From an uncultured Cellvibrio sp. (GTDB taxonomy: Bacteria; Pseudomonadota; Gammaproteobacteria; Pseudomonadales; Cellvibrionaceae): a DNA stretch of 64,000 nucleotides. The stretch covers positions 124,001 to 188,000 of the forward strand of contig CALFXJ010000004.1 in NCBI GenBank assembly GCA_937958105.1, in the 5' to 3' direction. The position numbers and the translations under genes are program-made. This document shows, piece by piece, positions 42,686-52,197 of the stretch. Positions within the stretch are counted from its first letter, which is position 1. Each line of letters starts with the position of its first letter. The notes below the pieces were generated by a model, which did not search any database, had not been told where the DNA came from, and was given only the letters and a program-made list of their open reading frames with translations.

Positions 42686-43080
42686 TTAAACACGTTCTAT
42701 GAGTATTGATTCGCGGTATAACTGATCTGAAATAGTGGGAACGTTTTCATAGGTCGTAAGTAGATACGCGATATCTTTTGCATCTTTTTTTGGCGCATCT
42801 GCGGCTTCATAACCATAGTGCAAAATCGTATCGCGAGTTTCAGGGTAAGTTTCGTTCCTGCGATCCAATAACTTGTGGCGATTAATAAGCTGGCGCTTTC
42901 CACCTTTCCCCGATCAGTTAAAAAACCAGCGGCTGCAAAACTCTTTAAGACCTTTCCTAAAGCACCGAGTGCAATGCCTGTTTGCTCTGCAATTTCACGT
43001 TAGCTTGCGTCAACCGGTTACCGATTGCGTCCGCTCAAGGAAGCCATCCCCGTCGCTTCCTTTAGAGCGAGTAATGCCCG
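42686..43080 (-). pseudogene. Decayed AbiE-like toxin-antitoxin remnant
   Basis: Two protein fragments lie in different frames on the minus strand. The first (42999 to about 42910) reads REIAEQTGIALGALGKVL... FLTDR, like the winged-helix start of an AbiEi-type regulator. Its upstream neighbour codon is TAA (43002-43000) where Tyr is expected (S-stop-REIA). The second, in another frame (about 42915 to 42686), reads GGKRQLINRHKLLDRR...TYPE, the next part of such regulators. It then passes straight into KKDAKDIAYLLTTYEN, which looks like the C-terminus of the partner nucleotidyltransferase. A nonsense change, a frameshift and a large internal deletion are therefore implied. The family assignment is from memory of sequence style. 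Confidence 0.5.
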
Positions 43081-43090
43081 CGTTAAGATG

Positions 43091-44008
43091 TCAGATTCCT
43101 ATTTCATCGTTAGCACTGCTTCGGGCATAGCGAGCTGGTGGAAGTCCTGCATGGCGGGTGAAAGCTACGCTGAATGTGCTTGCGGAGCTATACCCGACCT
43201 GCTCGGCAATCTCAGCGACACTGATTTCTTTTCTGCGCAGTAGATCCTTAGCCAGCGCCATGCGCCAGGTGAGCAGGTATTCCATTGGTGCAATCCCCAC
43301 AGCAATGCCGAATCGTTCGTAAAACGCGGAGCGCGATAATCCGGCCTCTTTTGCCAGCTGCGCAACCGTCCACGGCCGGTGGGGGCTTTCATGCATCCGA
43401 CGGAGCGCCACGGCCAGGCGTTCGTCTGCAAGGCCACGGACCAGTCCGGGCGATGTGGCTGTTTCCCCATGGGACCGAAGTGCTTCGATAAGCAGAACCT
43501 CCAGCAAGCGCTCTAGAACCACATCGCGGGCGGGGCGTGCTGCACGCGACTCATCGTTGACGAGTTGCATGAGCGTAGCCAGTCGATCGACACCCTTGAT
43601 ATGTACAAGCTGCGGCAACAGCGAAGCAAGTAAGGCCGCATCAGGAGACCGAAAGACGCAGTACCCCACCAGCAGGCGCACATCAGGTGGCTCATCCGGG
43701 CTGCCCAGCCTGTGCTCACCATTGGGGAGTATTAACGGCATGGAGATAACGTGCTCCTCACTCGCGGGCAGAACACTCGACATCGTGAAGTTATAAGCTG
43801 AGGGAATCAGTACGAAATCCCCTTCCCTCAGTTTTATCTCGTCGTGCCCGTCCGCTTCCAGACGACAGGAGCCCTCAAGTACTGCGCAATAAAACGGTCT
43901 GCCAGCTTCTGTGCGACGGACGCGCCAGCGGCCAGCGCCGCTGCCCCTTTTTGAGAAAGGCGCCGTGGGCCGCAGGAGGGTAACGATTTGTGCAAGAGGA
44001 TCGGACAT
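43091..44008 (-). CDS. AraC-family regulator with cupin sensor domain
   Basis: A 305-residue protein taken from ATG 44008; an in-frame start 78 bases upstream would give an unlikely extension. Residues 1-180 form a cupin domain (AraC_binding_2 type; PFYCAVLEGSCRLEADG, LREGDFVLIPS). The C-terminal about 105 residues are the AraC DNA-binding domain (VAQLAKEAGLSRSAFYERF and ISVAEIAEQVGYSSASTFSVAFTRHAG). It is divergent from the SDR gene at 44144, a common arrangement in which this regulator type controls its neighbour. Confidence 0.88.
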   Translation of the reverse strand: MSDPLAQIVTLLRPTAPFSKRGSGAGRWRVRRTEAGRPFYCAVLEGSCRLEADGHDEIKLREGDFVLIPSAYNFTMSSVLPASEEHVISMPLILPNGEHRLGSPDEPPDVRLLVGYCVFRSPDAALLASLLPQLVHIKGVDRLATLMQLVNDESRAARPARDVVLERLLEVLLIEALRSHGETATSPGLVRGLADERLAVALRRMHESPHRPWTVAQLAKEAGLSRSAFYERFGIAVGIAPMEYLLTWRMALAKDLLRRKEISVAEIAEQVGYSSASTFSVAFTRHAGLPPARYARSSANDEIGI

Positions 44009-44143
44009 TGTGGACGAATGAACAAGTAATGCGGACTTTCTATTGTAGATGGTCCGGCTCTCCCAGGCCATACTGTCACTGCACATACAGCTGGTTCCGC
44101 CATCATGGGCCAGAACTTTTTAATTCTGTACGGAGAGTGAGGT

Positions 44144-44956
44144 ATGACTATTTTGGTAACCGGTGTAACCGGACTGGTAGGTGCGCGGCTGCTGCCACGC
44201 TTGGTGGAAGCAGGTATGGATTGCCGTGCGCTTGTCCGTGCGGGCAAGGAGGTGCCTGCCGGAGTAACACGTGTTGAAGGTGATCTCTTTGACCCATCAT
44301 CTCTTGCTGAGGCGGTGGACGGCATAACAGACATCATTCACCTGGCCGCTGTCTTTCGTACCCAGGACACCGATCTCATCTGGAAGACTAATCTGGAAGG
44401 AACGCTGAACCTGATAACCGCCGTGAAAGCGCATGCACCGGGCGCGCGGTTTATCTTTTCCAGCACCAGCACGGTCTACGAAGCGGGCTCGCATCCGGGG
44501 CGCGAGGACGATGAGCTGGAACCACAGCAGGACTATCCAGCCAGCAAGGTCGCTGCAGAGAAAGCGCTGCGCGAAAGCGGACTCAACTGGACGATCCTTC
44601 GTTTTCCGTTTGTTTACGGTGATGGCGATGGTCATCTTGAAGGATTGCCTGGATTAGCGGCCGCACACAAACTTCACCCGGCGACACGGCTCAGTACGAT
44701 CCATCATCGCGATATTGCCACCGCCATCGGACTGGCTCTGAAGGGCGCCTTCGATGACCGTATCGTCAATATCACCGATGAAGCGCCCACCTCAGTCTAC
44801 GAGCTGACCAGCCTGGTGGGTGAGCCGCTTGATCCTTCTTCCGAACCTCTGGCGGCACCCTGGCGTTTCCATGTCGACGGATCTTTGGCCCGCCGCCTGG
44901 GTTTCAAGCCTGATATAAGAACGGTCTATCAGGCTATTGAGCAGAAACTGATGTGA
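44144..44956 (+). CDS. NAD(P)-dependent epimerase/dehydratase (extended SDR)
   Basis: A 270-residue protein behind GAGG. The nucleotide-binding motif is ILVTGVTGLVGARLLP, with STSTVYEAG and the active-site YPASK (Tyr-x-x-x-Lys) present. LRFPFVYGDGDG marks the substrate side. The substrate cannot be told from sequence. It is probably controlled by the divergent AraC-type gene. Confidence 0.85.
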   Translation: MTILVTGVTGLVGARLLPRLVEAGMDCRALVRAGKEVPAGVTRVEGDLFDPSSLAEAVDGITDIIHLAAVFRTQDTDLIWKTNLEGTLNLITAVKAHAPGARFIFSSTSTVYEAGSHPGREDDELEPQQDYPASKVAAEKALRESGLNWTILRFPFVYGDGDGHLEGLPGLAAAHKLHPATRLSTIHHRDIATAIGLALKGAFDDRIVNITDEAPTSVYELTSLVGEPLDPSSEPLAAPWRFHVDGSLARRLGFKPDIRTVYQAIEQKLM

Positions 44957-44981
44957 CCATTTGCCGCGGGCACATCTCTGA

Positions 44982-47147
44982 TCAGGGTTCCAGCCCCTCT
45001 TGCACCGGCTCCGTCACCTCAACATCGGGCTGGAGCGGGGTAACCACCCGCTCCTTCCATGCCCAGTACCCGCCTGCCAGTGCAGCCACCAGTACCACAA
45101 TACCGAGGACTTTGGGCCAGACCGGCTTGGTCTGGTAGGGGTCGCGCAGGCTGCGGCGGGAGCCGTTTGGCAGTTTGGCGACCTGGGTCAGTTTGCTGCC
45201 GAAGGGCGTGTTGATCTTGACCCGGCCGTTGACGGCCCAGCCGGAGGCATCGAGGATCGGTCCCAGGTTGCGTTGACGCAGTTTCAGCCAGGCGATGAAT
45301 ACCGACGGCCCGCTGATCAGTAACAGCAGTCCGAGCAGTCCTACCGGCATCAGCCAGCCGAGGCCGAAGAAAGCCTGCAGCAACATGCCCATCGCCGTAG
45401 CGATACCGCCCACGGCAACACCCATGGCAGCGATGATGCTCAGGTCGAACTTGGGTTTGGCGGCGGGTTTTGGCGCGGTGTCGCGGTGTTCCAGGGTTTC
45501 GGTAGCCTTGCTTTCCAGCGCGGCCTGCCCGGAGGCTTCGGCTGCAGCGGCATTCTTCGCGGCCTGTTCTTCTACAAAGCGGATCAGGCGTTTGTAGGGC
45601 GAAAAGAAGGCTTGAGCAATGCCGATGGGGTTCTCCACCAGCTTGGTGATGGTGGCATCCCAGTCCTGACCCTCGCGGTCGTAGAAGACCCCGTTGCGTC
45701 CCACCATCAGGTAATCCTGGGAGCCACCGGTAAAGGCGGCCACGATGGTTTTTTTGGCGCCGTCCTTGCGGGTGCAGTCGCAGTAGGCGAGGAAGCACTT
45801 ACTCAGGCCAGCCAGCGCCGCATGCTTGGCGGCATCGTGAACCTCAATGCACAGCTCACAGGCGCGACCGTCCAGATACAGGGTGCCGGCTTCGAAGATG
45901 GCGCGACGATCCGACGAATAAAAGTCGGTCAGGTTGAGGAAGTTGTTGAGGAGAGTCTTCAGGTGCAGGCGGTAACGCAGCAGGGCTTCTACCTGTGCCA
46001 GGCTTTCGACTTCCGGCTTGACCGACAGGTCTTCCGCAATCAGGGCGAGCAGCTGGTCTTTTCCCTCACCGTTAAGCAGCGCCTGAAGTTGAGCCACTTC
46101 CAGATGGGCGACGGATTGGCCAGCTTCTTCATTCAGCCAGGTCTGGTAGTCGTCAAAGCGTGCTTTTAATTCCTGCCAGCGAGCGTAGCTCAGCGTTGCC
46201 AGGTCGCCGAAGACGGGCTGGATGACAGCTTTGTTCAGCTGGTGAATTCGGCTTTCCCAGGCCGGGTTCAGGCCCTCGTTCAGGGGCAGCTCGGCTTCGG
46301 GACGGATCAGGGCCAGCGGGAAGTCCACCATCTCGGCACCCTCGGCCGACAGCACGCCGTCCTTCAGGACTGCCCAGTCCTCGGCGGCACGGTTCAGATG
46401 TTCTGCTGCGCGCGGATCATACTGGCTCGCACGGCAGCGGCTGAAATAATCGTCGATCTTGGCGCGTACTGCATTCAGGGAGCTGGCCACCGCGCTGCCA
46501 TCGACGCCCTCAGGCAACCAGGATGATTCGGCGCGGGCGAGCCAGTCGGTGCGGACCTGAACCGCTTCAAAAAATGCATTGACGGCGGCCTCGTCCAGAC
46601 CCTGTTCACCAAAGGCGTCGACCGCCGGGGTGACGCTGGCCAGTATAGTGTCGATCAATGCGCGGAGGTCTGGATCATCAGTAATGCCGGGGGAGATGAT
46701 GCCATCGCCATTGAAGCGCGCGCTGGCCAGCGCATCCTGCTGGATGGTCACATCGGCCAGGGTGATGCTGTCGGCAGTATCTTTGTTAAGCATGCTGAGC
46801 AGGCGCCGGGCTGCGCTGTGCAGGGCTGCCCCTTCCGGTGTGTCGACATTGAGCTGATCAAGGGGCAGGGAGTCGACAGGGTCCAGCAACAGTGCCGGGT
46901 CGCGCAACACCCGGTTACACCAGCGCACGGCCTCCAGGACTTCCGGCAGGCGAACCCGGCCATCGTTGTCGGTGTCGATCAACTGCAGGGTCTTGTTATC
47001 GAAATGCAGTCCCGTAGTGGGGCAGGCCAGCGCCGCCCAGAGCTTCGGGTCCAGTTCGTCCAGATGAAGCAGATCATCGGCGCTGGTCAGCAACGCCTGA
47101 TCAAAACCGCCAATGCGTGAAAAACACCAGGAATGGGAGGTCGACAT
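44982..47147 (-). CDS. Large unrecognised membrane protein with an N-terminal EF-hand
   Basis: A 721-residue protein. A canonical EF-hand loop lies at residues 58-69 (Asp58, Asp60, Asp62, Gly63, Glu69), and a degenerate one near NGDGIISP (about 145). The middle is helical and soluble, with three Cys around KCFLAYCDC (about 465-472). Three hydrophobic helices follow at about 575-600, 605-630 and 680-697. No enzyme motif or named family was recognised. A calcium-sensing envelope role is only a guess. It is convergent with the SDR gene and lies in the accessory block between yicC and gmk. Confidence 0.6.
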   Translation of the reverse strand: MSTSHSWCFSRIGGFDQALLTSADDLLHLDELDPKLWAALACPTTGLHFDNKTLQLIDTDNDGRVRLPEVLEAVRWCNRVLRDPALLLDPVDSLPLDQLNVDTPEGAALHSAARRLLSMLNKDTADSITLADVTIQQDALASARFNGDGIISPGITDDPDLRALIDTILASVTPAVDAFGEQGLDEAAVNAFFEAVQVRTDWLARAESSWLPEGVDGSAVASSLNAVRAKIDDYFSRCRASQYDPRAAEHLNRAAEDWAVLKDGVLSAEGAEMVDFPLALIRPEAELPLNEGLNPAWESRIHQLNKAVIQPVFGDLATLSYARWQELKARFDDYQTWLNEEAGQSVAHLEVAQLQALLNGEGKDQLLALIAEDLSVKPEVESLAQVEALLRYRLHLKTLLNNFLNLTDFYSSDRRAIFEAGTLYLDGRACELCIEVHDAAKHAALAGLSKCFLAYCDCTRKDGAKKTIVAAFTGGSQDYLMVGRNGVFYDREGQDWDATITKLVENPIGIAQAFFSPYKRLIRFVEEQAAKNAAAAEASGQAALESKATETLEHRDTAPKPAAKPKFDLSIIAAMGVAVGGIATAMGMLLQAFFGLGWLMPVGLLGLLLLISGPSVFIAWLKLRQRNLGPILDASGWAVNGRVKINTPFGSKLTQVAKLPNGSRRSLRDPYQTKPVWPKVLGIVVLVAALAGGYWAWKERVVTPLQPDVEVTEPVQEGLEP

Positions 47148-47344
47148 AGAACAGTCCAGTGATGAGGTGGGTATGAAACGGCGGAGTATAGCGTCACGCC
47201 TGATGTTGATACAGAGGGCTGAGGGGCGTCAGTAACGGCCTATTTTTACCCTAAGTTAGGGATAAGATACTGCGAAACTTTTCTCAGCGATGGCACTCAG
47301 AATCCCATCTTGAAATTACGATGAAAAATGCGAAGGAATCTTCT

Positions 47345-48337
47345 ATGAAGCCCTGGTTTGCCCTCTTGTTGCTGCTCGTCTCCGTCTCATCCGCTGCTGC
47401 CGAACCACCTGCCTATGGTCCCCGGCTCGAAGGTTTTGAATATCCCTATCCCACACGGACCTTCAGCTTTTCATCCCAGCAGCAATCCATGGAGATGGTG
47501 TATCTGGATGTGCAGCCGGAAGAGAAAAACGGGCGCACCGTGGTGCTGACGCATGGCAAGAATTTCTGTGCGGCAACCTGGGAGGACACCATCAAGGTGC
47601 TGGTTGACCGGGGCTATCGCGTGATTGCACCGGATCAGATCGGCTTCTGTAAGTCCACCAAGCCCAGGCAATACCAGTTCAGTTTCCAGCAGCTGGCCAG
47701 TAACACCCGGGCGCTGCTGGATTCACTCGACATCGGCAAGGTCACGGTCATGGGGCACTCCATGGGCGGTATGCTGGCGACGCGCTTTGCACTGATGTAT
47801 CCCGACCGGACCGAGCAACTGGTCATGGTGAATCCCATTGGCCTGGAAGACTGGAAGGCGCTGGGGGTGCCTTATCGCAGTGTTGATGAATGGTACGCCC
47901 GGGACCTGAAGACAACCGCCGAGGCTATCCGCCAGTACCAGCTGACGACCTACTATGCGAACACCTGGCGCCCCGAGTTTGATCGCTGGGTGGATATGCA
48001 GGCTGGGATGTTCCGGGGTGAGGGACGGGAGCTGGTGGCCTGGAACTCAGCGCTGACGGCGGACATGATCATGTCGCAACCCGTCGTATATGAACTTCCT
48101 TCTATTAAAGTGCCGGTCCTGATGTTGATCGGTGAACTCGACAATACCGCGCTGGGCAAAGACGCAGCACCACCGGCGGTGCAGAAGATATTGGGTAACT
48201 ACAAGAAACTCGGGCGGGAGATTGCGGGGCAGATCCCCGGCGCCAAGCTGGTGAATTTCCCCGATCTGGGCCACTCGCCCCATATCCAGGCTCCCCAGCT
48301 GTTTCACAAAGCCCTGTTGAACGGACTTCTACCCTGA
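47345..48337 (+). CDS. Secreted alpha/beta hydrolase
   Basis: A 330-residue protein from ATG 47345, behind AAGGAA; an earlier in-frame ATG would mask the signal peptide (about 1-19, AAA-E). The nucleophile Ser is in MGHSMGGM, the probable acid is Asp in IGELDNTA and the His is in DLGHSPH. HGKNFCAATWED supplies the oxyanion hole. It resembles haloalkane-dehalogenase/epoxide-hydrolase-type esterases; the substrate is unknown. Confidence 0.8.
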   Translation: MKPWFALLLLLVSVSSAAAEPPAYGPRLEGFEYPYPTRTFSFSSQQQSMEMVYLDVQPEEKNGRTVVLTHGKNFCAATWEDTIKVLVDRGYRVIAPDQIGFCKSTKPRQYQFSFQQLASNTRALLDSLDIGKVTVMGHSMGGMLATRFALMYPDRTEQLVMVNPIGLEDWKALGVPYRSVDEWYARDLKTTAEAIRQYQLTTYYANTWRPEFDRWVDMQAGMFRGEGRELVAWNSALTADMIMSQPVVYELPSIKVPVLMLIGELDNTALGKDAAPPAVQKILGNYKKLGREIAGQIPGAKLVNFPDLGHSPHIQAPQLFHKALLNGLLP

Positions 48338-48361
48338 TGGAGGGCGTGAGACGGGAATAGC

Positions 48362-48577
48362 TCAGGGATTATTTTCACCGCTGATCTGAACGAGGGTCGC
48401 CAGGCCCTCATGACGGAGTTTATCCATTAACTTGGCCAGCTGTTCCACCTCTGTCGCATTCAGCTGTTCGCCGTGAACAAACGTCAGACGCCCCTTGGCG
48501 ACCAGTTCGCGCACATAAGAAGGGCGGACCCGCAGGCGTTCGGCAGCTTGGGTGATGGACAGCAACTGTTGCAGCAT
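48362..48577 (-). CDS. Small HTH protein, excisionase/MerR-like
   Basis: A 71-residue protein. LSITQAAERLRVRPSYVRELVAKGRLTFVHG (about 6-36) is a typical winged-helix of the HTH_17/excisionase type. Such proteins are antitoxins, excisionases or small regulators; no integrase or toxin gene lies beside it. It is convergent with the hydrolase gene and adjacent to gmk on the other strand. Confidence 0.65.
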   Translation of the reverse strand: MLQQLLSITQAAERLRVRPSYVRELVAKGRLTFVHGEQLNATEVEQLAKLMDKLRHEGLATLVQISGENNP

Positions 48578-48766
48578 AAAGGGAATCTGACGTTGAGAGG
48601 GTGGATGTCAGCCAGCGGCTTCAATGAGCCACACTATACCACTGAATAGCCCGCAGACACCGGACACCCCTGACCCTGCCGCAATCCTGTGCCATAATTC
48701 GTGAATTCCCACGGCCGCTCAGGTGGCCAGATCTCCTTTACCCTACAAGAATTAAGGCAGTCTTGC

Positions 48767-49384
48767 ATGAGCAATCGCGGCACGCTGTATACCGTCTCTG
48801 CACCCTCGGGCGCAGGTAAAACCAGTCTGGTGGCGGCGCTGGTGAAATCCAATCCCGAGGTCTGTGTCTCTATCTCTCATACGACACGGCCCATGCGGCC
48901 GGGTGAGGAAGATGGGGTGAACTATCATTTCGTTGATCACCCCACCTTTGAAAAGATGCTCAGCGAAGGCGCATTTCTGGAGCATGCGCAGGTGTTCAAC
49001 AACCTGTACGGTACTTCCCAGCAATGGGTGGTTGAAACCCTGCATCAGGGCATGGACGTGATCCTGGAGATCGACTGGCAGGGTGCGGCTCAGGTGCGTC
49101 GACAACTGCCGGACACGATCAGCGTATTTATACTGCCGCCGTCCCTCGCCTCACTGCGTCAACGCCTTACCGGGCGTGGCCAGGACGACAGCAGCGTAAT
49201 TGAAGCGCGGATGAATGAGGCCATCAGCGAGATGTCTCATTACGTCGAGGCGGATTACCTGATCATCAACGATGACTTCACCACAGCGCTGGCCCAGTTC
49301 CAGGCGCTGATCACCAGCCAGCATCTGCGTCTGGCCCGGCAGGCGGAAAAACACGCGGCACTGTTAAACGAACTGCTGGCCTGA
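48767..49384 (+). CDS. gmk: Guanylate kinase
   Basis: A 205-residue protein from ATG 48767, giving MSNRGTLYTVSAPSGAGKTSL; the frame upstream is open but not family-like. The P-loop is APSGAGKT and the GMP-binding region SISHTTRPMRPGEEDGVNYHFV. It converts GMP to GDP and so feeds ppGpp and GTP pools handled by SpoT two genes later. Confidence 0.97.
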   Translation: MSNRGTLYTVSAPSGAGKTSLVAALVKSNPEVCVSISHTTRPMRPGEEDGVNYHFVDHPTFEKMLSEGAFLEHAQVFNNLYGTSQQWVVETLHQGMDVILEIDWQGAAQVRRQLPDTISVFILPPSLASLRQRLTGRGQDDSSVIEARMNEAISEMSHYVEADYLIINDDFTTALAQFQALITSQHLRLARQAEKHAALLNELLA

Positions 49385-49536
49385 TCTGGGAATTTTGTTG
49401 CCAGGCTCACGCAAGTGTACAATTTGCGAACAATCCCCGGCTGTGCGACTGGCGGCCGGCACCTATCTCACGCATAATAGACACCCTTGAAAAGCAGCAT
49501 TTCGGCTGCATTACTTAGTTCAGGCACGGAAATTTT

Positions 49537-49788
49537 ATGGCACGCATTACTGTTGAAGATTGTTTAGATCACGTTGATAACCGTTTCGAGCTGGTGATGG
49601 TAGGCAGCAAGCGCGCTCGCCAGTTGGCTATCGGCGGCAAGGAACCTCATGTTCCGCCGGAGAACGACAAACCCACCGTTATCGCCCTGCGCGAGATCGA
49701 AGAAGGGTTTGTGGATGCCAGCATCCTGCTCGAAAAAGACGTGGCGCCGGCGCCTAAGCCTGAGCGCAACTACGAACAGGAAATGTAA
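49537..49788 (+). CDS. rpoZ: RNA polymerase omega subunit
   Basis: An 83-residue protein beginning MARITVEDCLDHVDNRFELVMVGSKRARQL, the conserved omega N-terminus that carries part of the ppGpp-binding site in proteobacteria. It lies between gmk and spoT, the usual gammaproteobacterial order. Confidence 0.97.
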   Translation: MARITVEDCLDHVDNRFELVMVGSKRARQLAIGGKEPHVPPENDKPTVIALREIEEGFVDASILLEKDVAPAPKPERNYEQEM

Positions 49789-49807
49789 GCCAGGCAAGAT
49801 CATCCCC

Positions 49808-49832
49808 AGCCGCTGCGTGTGCAGCGGCTTTT
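49808..49832 (+). terminator. Hairpin between rpoZ and spoT
   Basis: A perfect 9-bp stem, AGCCGCTGC / GCAGCGGCT, with a GTGT loop and a short T4 tail lies 20 bases before the spoT start. It could attenuate read-through from rpoZ into spoT. Confidence 0.6.
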
Positions 49833-49851
49833 CAGTCTCTGGAGAACGACG

Positions 49852-51966
49852 TTGCAGACAATAGAAGCCTTAAGTCACAGGCTTTCGTCATATCTGGATA
49901 CTTCCCAAATCAATTTGGTGAAACGGGCTTATTTCTACGCTGAGCAAGCGCACGATGGCCAGAAACGTCGCAGTGGCGAAGCCTACATTACCCACCCGCT
50001 CGCGGTAGCGGATATCCTCGCGCACATGCATATGGACCATCAGAGTCTGATGGCGGCCATGCTGCACGATGTGATTGAAGATACCGGCATCAGCAAAAAA
50101 GCCATCGCCAAGCAGTTTGGTGAGTCCGTCGCTGACCTGGTGGATGGGGTGAGCAAGCTCACGCAGATTGAATTTGAATCCCACGCGGAAAAACAGGCCG
50201 AGAACTTCCAGAAGATGGCGCTGGCCATGGCGAACGACCTGCGTGTGATCCTGGTTAAACTGGCTGACCGACTGCACAACATGCGCACCCTGGGCGCCAT
50301 GCCGCCTGACAAAAAGCGCCGCATCGCCAAAGAAACCCTCGAAATCTACGCGCCTATCGCCCACCGTCTGGGTATGAACGACATGCGTCTGGAATTCGAG
50401 GATCGCGGCTTCTATGCCATGTATCCGCTGCGCGCCACCCGCCTGCAGGCCGCGCTCAAGACTGCGCGCGGTAATCGCAAGGAGCTGGTGGAGCAGATCC
50501 AGACCTCCATTGAAAAACGCCTGATCCGCGAAAAAATCCTGGCGGAAGTGATCGGCCGCGAGAAGCATCTCTTCAGCATCTATGAAAAGATGCGGCAGAA
50601 GAAAAAATACTTCAAAGAAATCATGGATGTGTACGCGTTCCGCATCATTGTGGACAGCGTGGACACCTGCTATCGGGTGCTGGGGGTGATCCATAACCTC
50701 TACAAACCGGTTGCCGGTGAGTTCAAGGATTACATCGCCATCCCCAAAGCCAACGGCTACCAGTCGTTGCACACGGTGCTGGTGGGGATGCACGGGGTAC
50801 CCATCGAAGTTCAGATCCGCACCCGCGAGATGGACGAAATGGCGAACAACGGTATCGCCGCCCACTTCCTGTACAAGTCCAACAGCGACGAAAGTATCAA
50901 CAGCAGCCACAGCCGCGCCCGCCAGTGGGTGCAGGGACTGCTGGAGATGCAGCGGCGTGCGGGGGATTCGCTCGAGTTTATTGAGAACGTGAAGATCGAC
51001 CTCTTCCCGGACGAGGTTTATGTCTTTACCCCCAAAGGCAAGATTGTAGAGCTGCCTCACGGAGCCACCGCAGTGGACTTTGCCTATGCGGTCCATACCG
51101 ACATCGGCAATGCCTGTGTGGCCTGTCGCATCAATGGTCGCCTGGCGCCTTTGTCACAACCGCTGCAGAGCGGCCAGAAAGTCACCATCATCACCGCGCC
51201 GGGAGCCCAGCCCAACCCTAACTGGCTGAACTTCACCGTGTCAGGCAAGGCGCGCAGCGGCATCCGTCACTTCCTCAAGAATCAGCGTCATCACCAGTCT
51301 GTGGCCCTGGGTCGCCGGATGCTGAGCCGCGCCCTGACGGATATGCACATGGACCTGGATAACCTGACTGAAGCCCAGCTCAGCCAGCTGCTGCAGGCCG
51401 CCCAGGTGGATTCACTGGACACGCTCCTTGAAGAAATCGGCCTGGGCAATCGGGTGGCCTTTGCCGTTGCCAAGCTGCTGCAGCCGGATGCAGAGGTGAA
51501 AAGCCGTGGTCCCAGCATTTATTCGCCGCTCACCATCGATTCTTCTGAGGGTATGCTGATCACCTTTGCCCGTTGCTGTCGTCCCATCCCGGGCGATCCG
51601 ATCATCGGGCACGTAAGTTCCGGAAAAGGCCTGGTCATTCACCAGGACACCTGCCGCAACATTGTGGAGATCCGCAGCAATCCCGAAAAGATCAGCCATG
51701 TGAACTGGGCACCGACGGTCAGCGGTGAATTCCTGGTGGATGTGCGGGTAGAAGTGGAATCGGAGCGGGGCATCATCGCTACCCTGGCGACCCGGGTAAC
51801 TGAACAGGGCGGCAGCATTGAGCACATCAACGTTCAGGAGCGGGACGCGCACAACAGCGTGATCAACCTGTGCATCGGGGTACATAACCGGGTGCATCTG
51901 GCCAACATCATGCGGCGTATCCGCAACATGAGCTTTGTGATCCGTATCAGTCGCAGCAAGAATTAA
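49852..51966 (+). CDS. spoT: Bifunctional (p)ppGpp synthase/hydrolase SpoT
   Basis: A 704-residue protein. TTG 49852 is taken as start because GGAGA lies seven bases upstream and the resulting MQTIEALSHRLSSYL matches SpoT N-termini; the open frame before it overlaps the hairpin. The hydrolase HD domain has ITHPLAVADIL and LHDVIEDT. The synthase domain is at about 210-370 (DVYAFRIIV, NGYQSLHTVL). A TGS domain (VYVFTPKGKIVELPHGATAVDFAYAVH) and a C-terminal ACT domain follow. It adjusts ppGpp levels during starvation. Confidence 0.96.
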   Translation: MQTIEALSHRLSSYLDTSQINLVKRAYFYAEQAHDGQKRRSGEAYITHPLAVADILAHMHMDHQSLMAAMLHDVIEDTGISKKAIAKQFGESVADLVDGVSKLTQIEFESHAEKQAENFQKMALAMANDLRVILVKLADRLHNMRTLGAMPPDKKRRIAKETLEIYAPIAHRLGMNDMRLEFEDRGFYAMYPLRATRLQAALKTARGNRKELVEQIQTSIEKRLIREKILAEVIGREKHLFSIYEKMRQKKKYFKEIMDVYAFRIIVDSVDTCYRVLGVIHNLYKPVAGEFKDYIAIPKANGYQSLHTVLVGMHGVPIEVQIRTREMDEMANNGIAAHFLYKSNSDESINSSHSRARQWVQGLLEMQRRAGDSLEFIENVKIDLFPDEVYVFTPKGKIVELPHGATAVDFAYAVHTDIGNACVACRINGRLAPLSQPLQSGQKVTIITAPGAQPNPNWLNFTVSGKARSGIRHFLKNQRHHQSVALGRRMLSRALTDMHMDLDNLTEAQLSQLLQAAQVDSLDTLLEEIGLGNRVAFAVAKLLQPDAEVKSRGPSIYSPLTIDSSEGMLITFARCCRPIPGDPIIGHVSSGKGLVIHQDTCRNIVEIRSNPEKISHVNWAPTVSGEFLVDVRVEVESERGIIATLATRVTEQGGSIEHINVQERDAHNSVINLCIGVHNRVHLANIMRRIRNMSFVIRISRSKN

Positions 51967-52197
51967 CTCCCAGGCTTTGGCCTTCGCCGTATTCCCCAGG
52001 CTCCTGTCGGGAGATCGTATAGCCCTGGGCGCCTCTCCCGTTTATACTCGAGCACTTTCCGTACAGTCGGTGCTTATCCGTTCATCCGGTATTTTTCTGT
52101 TTAGTCGGTAGGTTCCGTTAAAGCAGGACTTTCTGTTTTACTGGATATTCCGTTAATAACGCACGCGGCGCGTGCCTTTAAACGCAACAGGCTCATC

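Noticed and set aside
42873..43243. Short plus-strand frames over the AbiE remnant and AraC gene
   Set aside because: Composition and lack of starts suggest chance; the meaningful protein fragments are on the minus strand.
49888..51096. A 402-codon open frame antisense to spoT
   Set aside because: It lies wholly inside spoT, which has full family similarity; the antisense frame has no recognisable domain.
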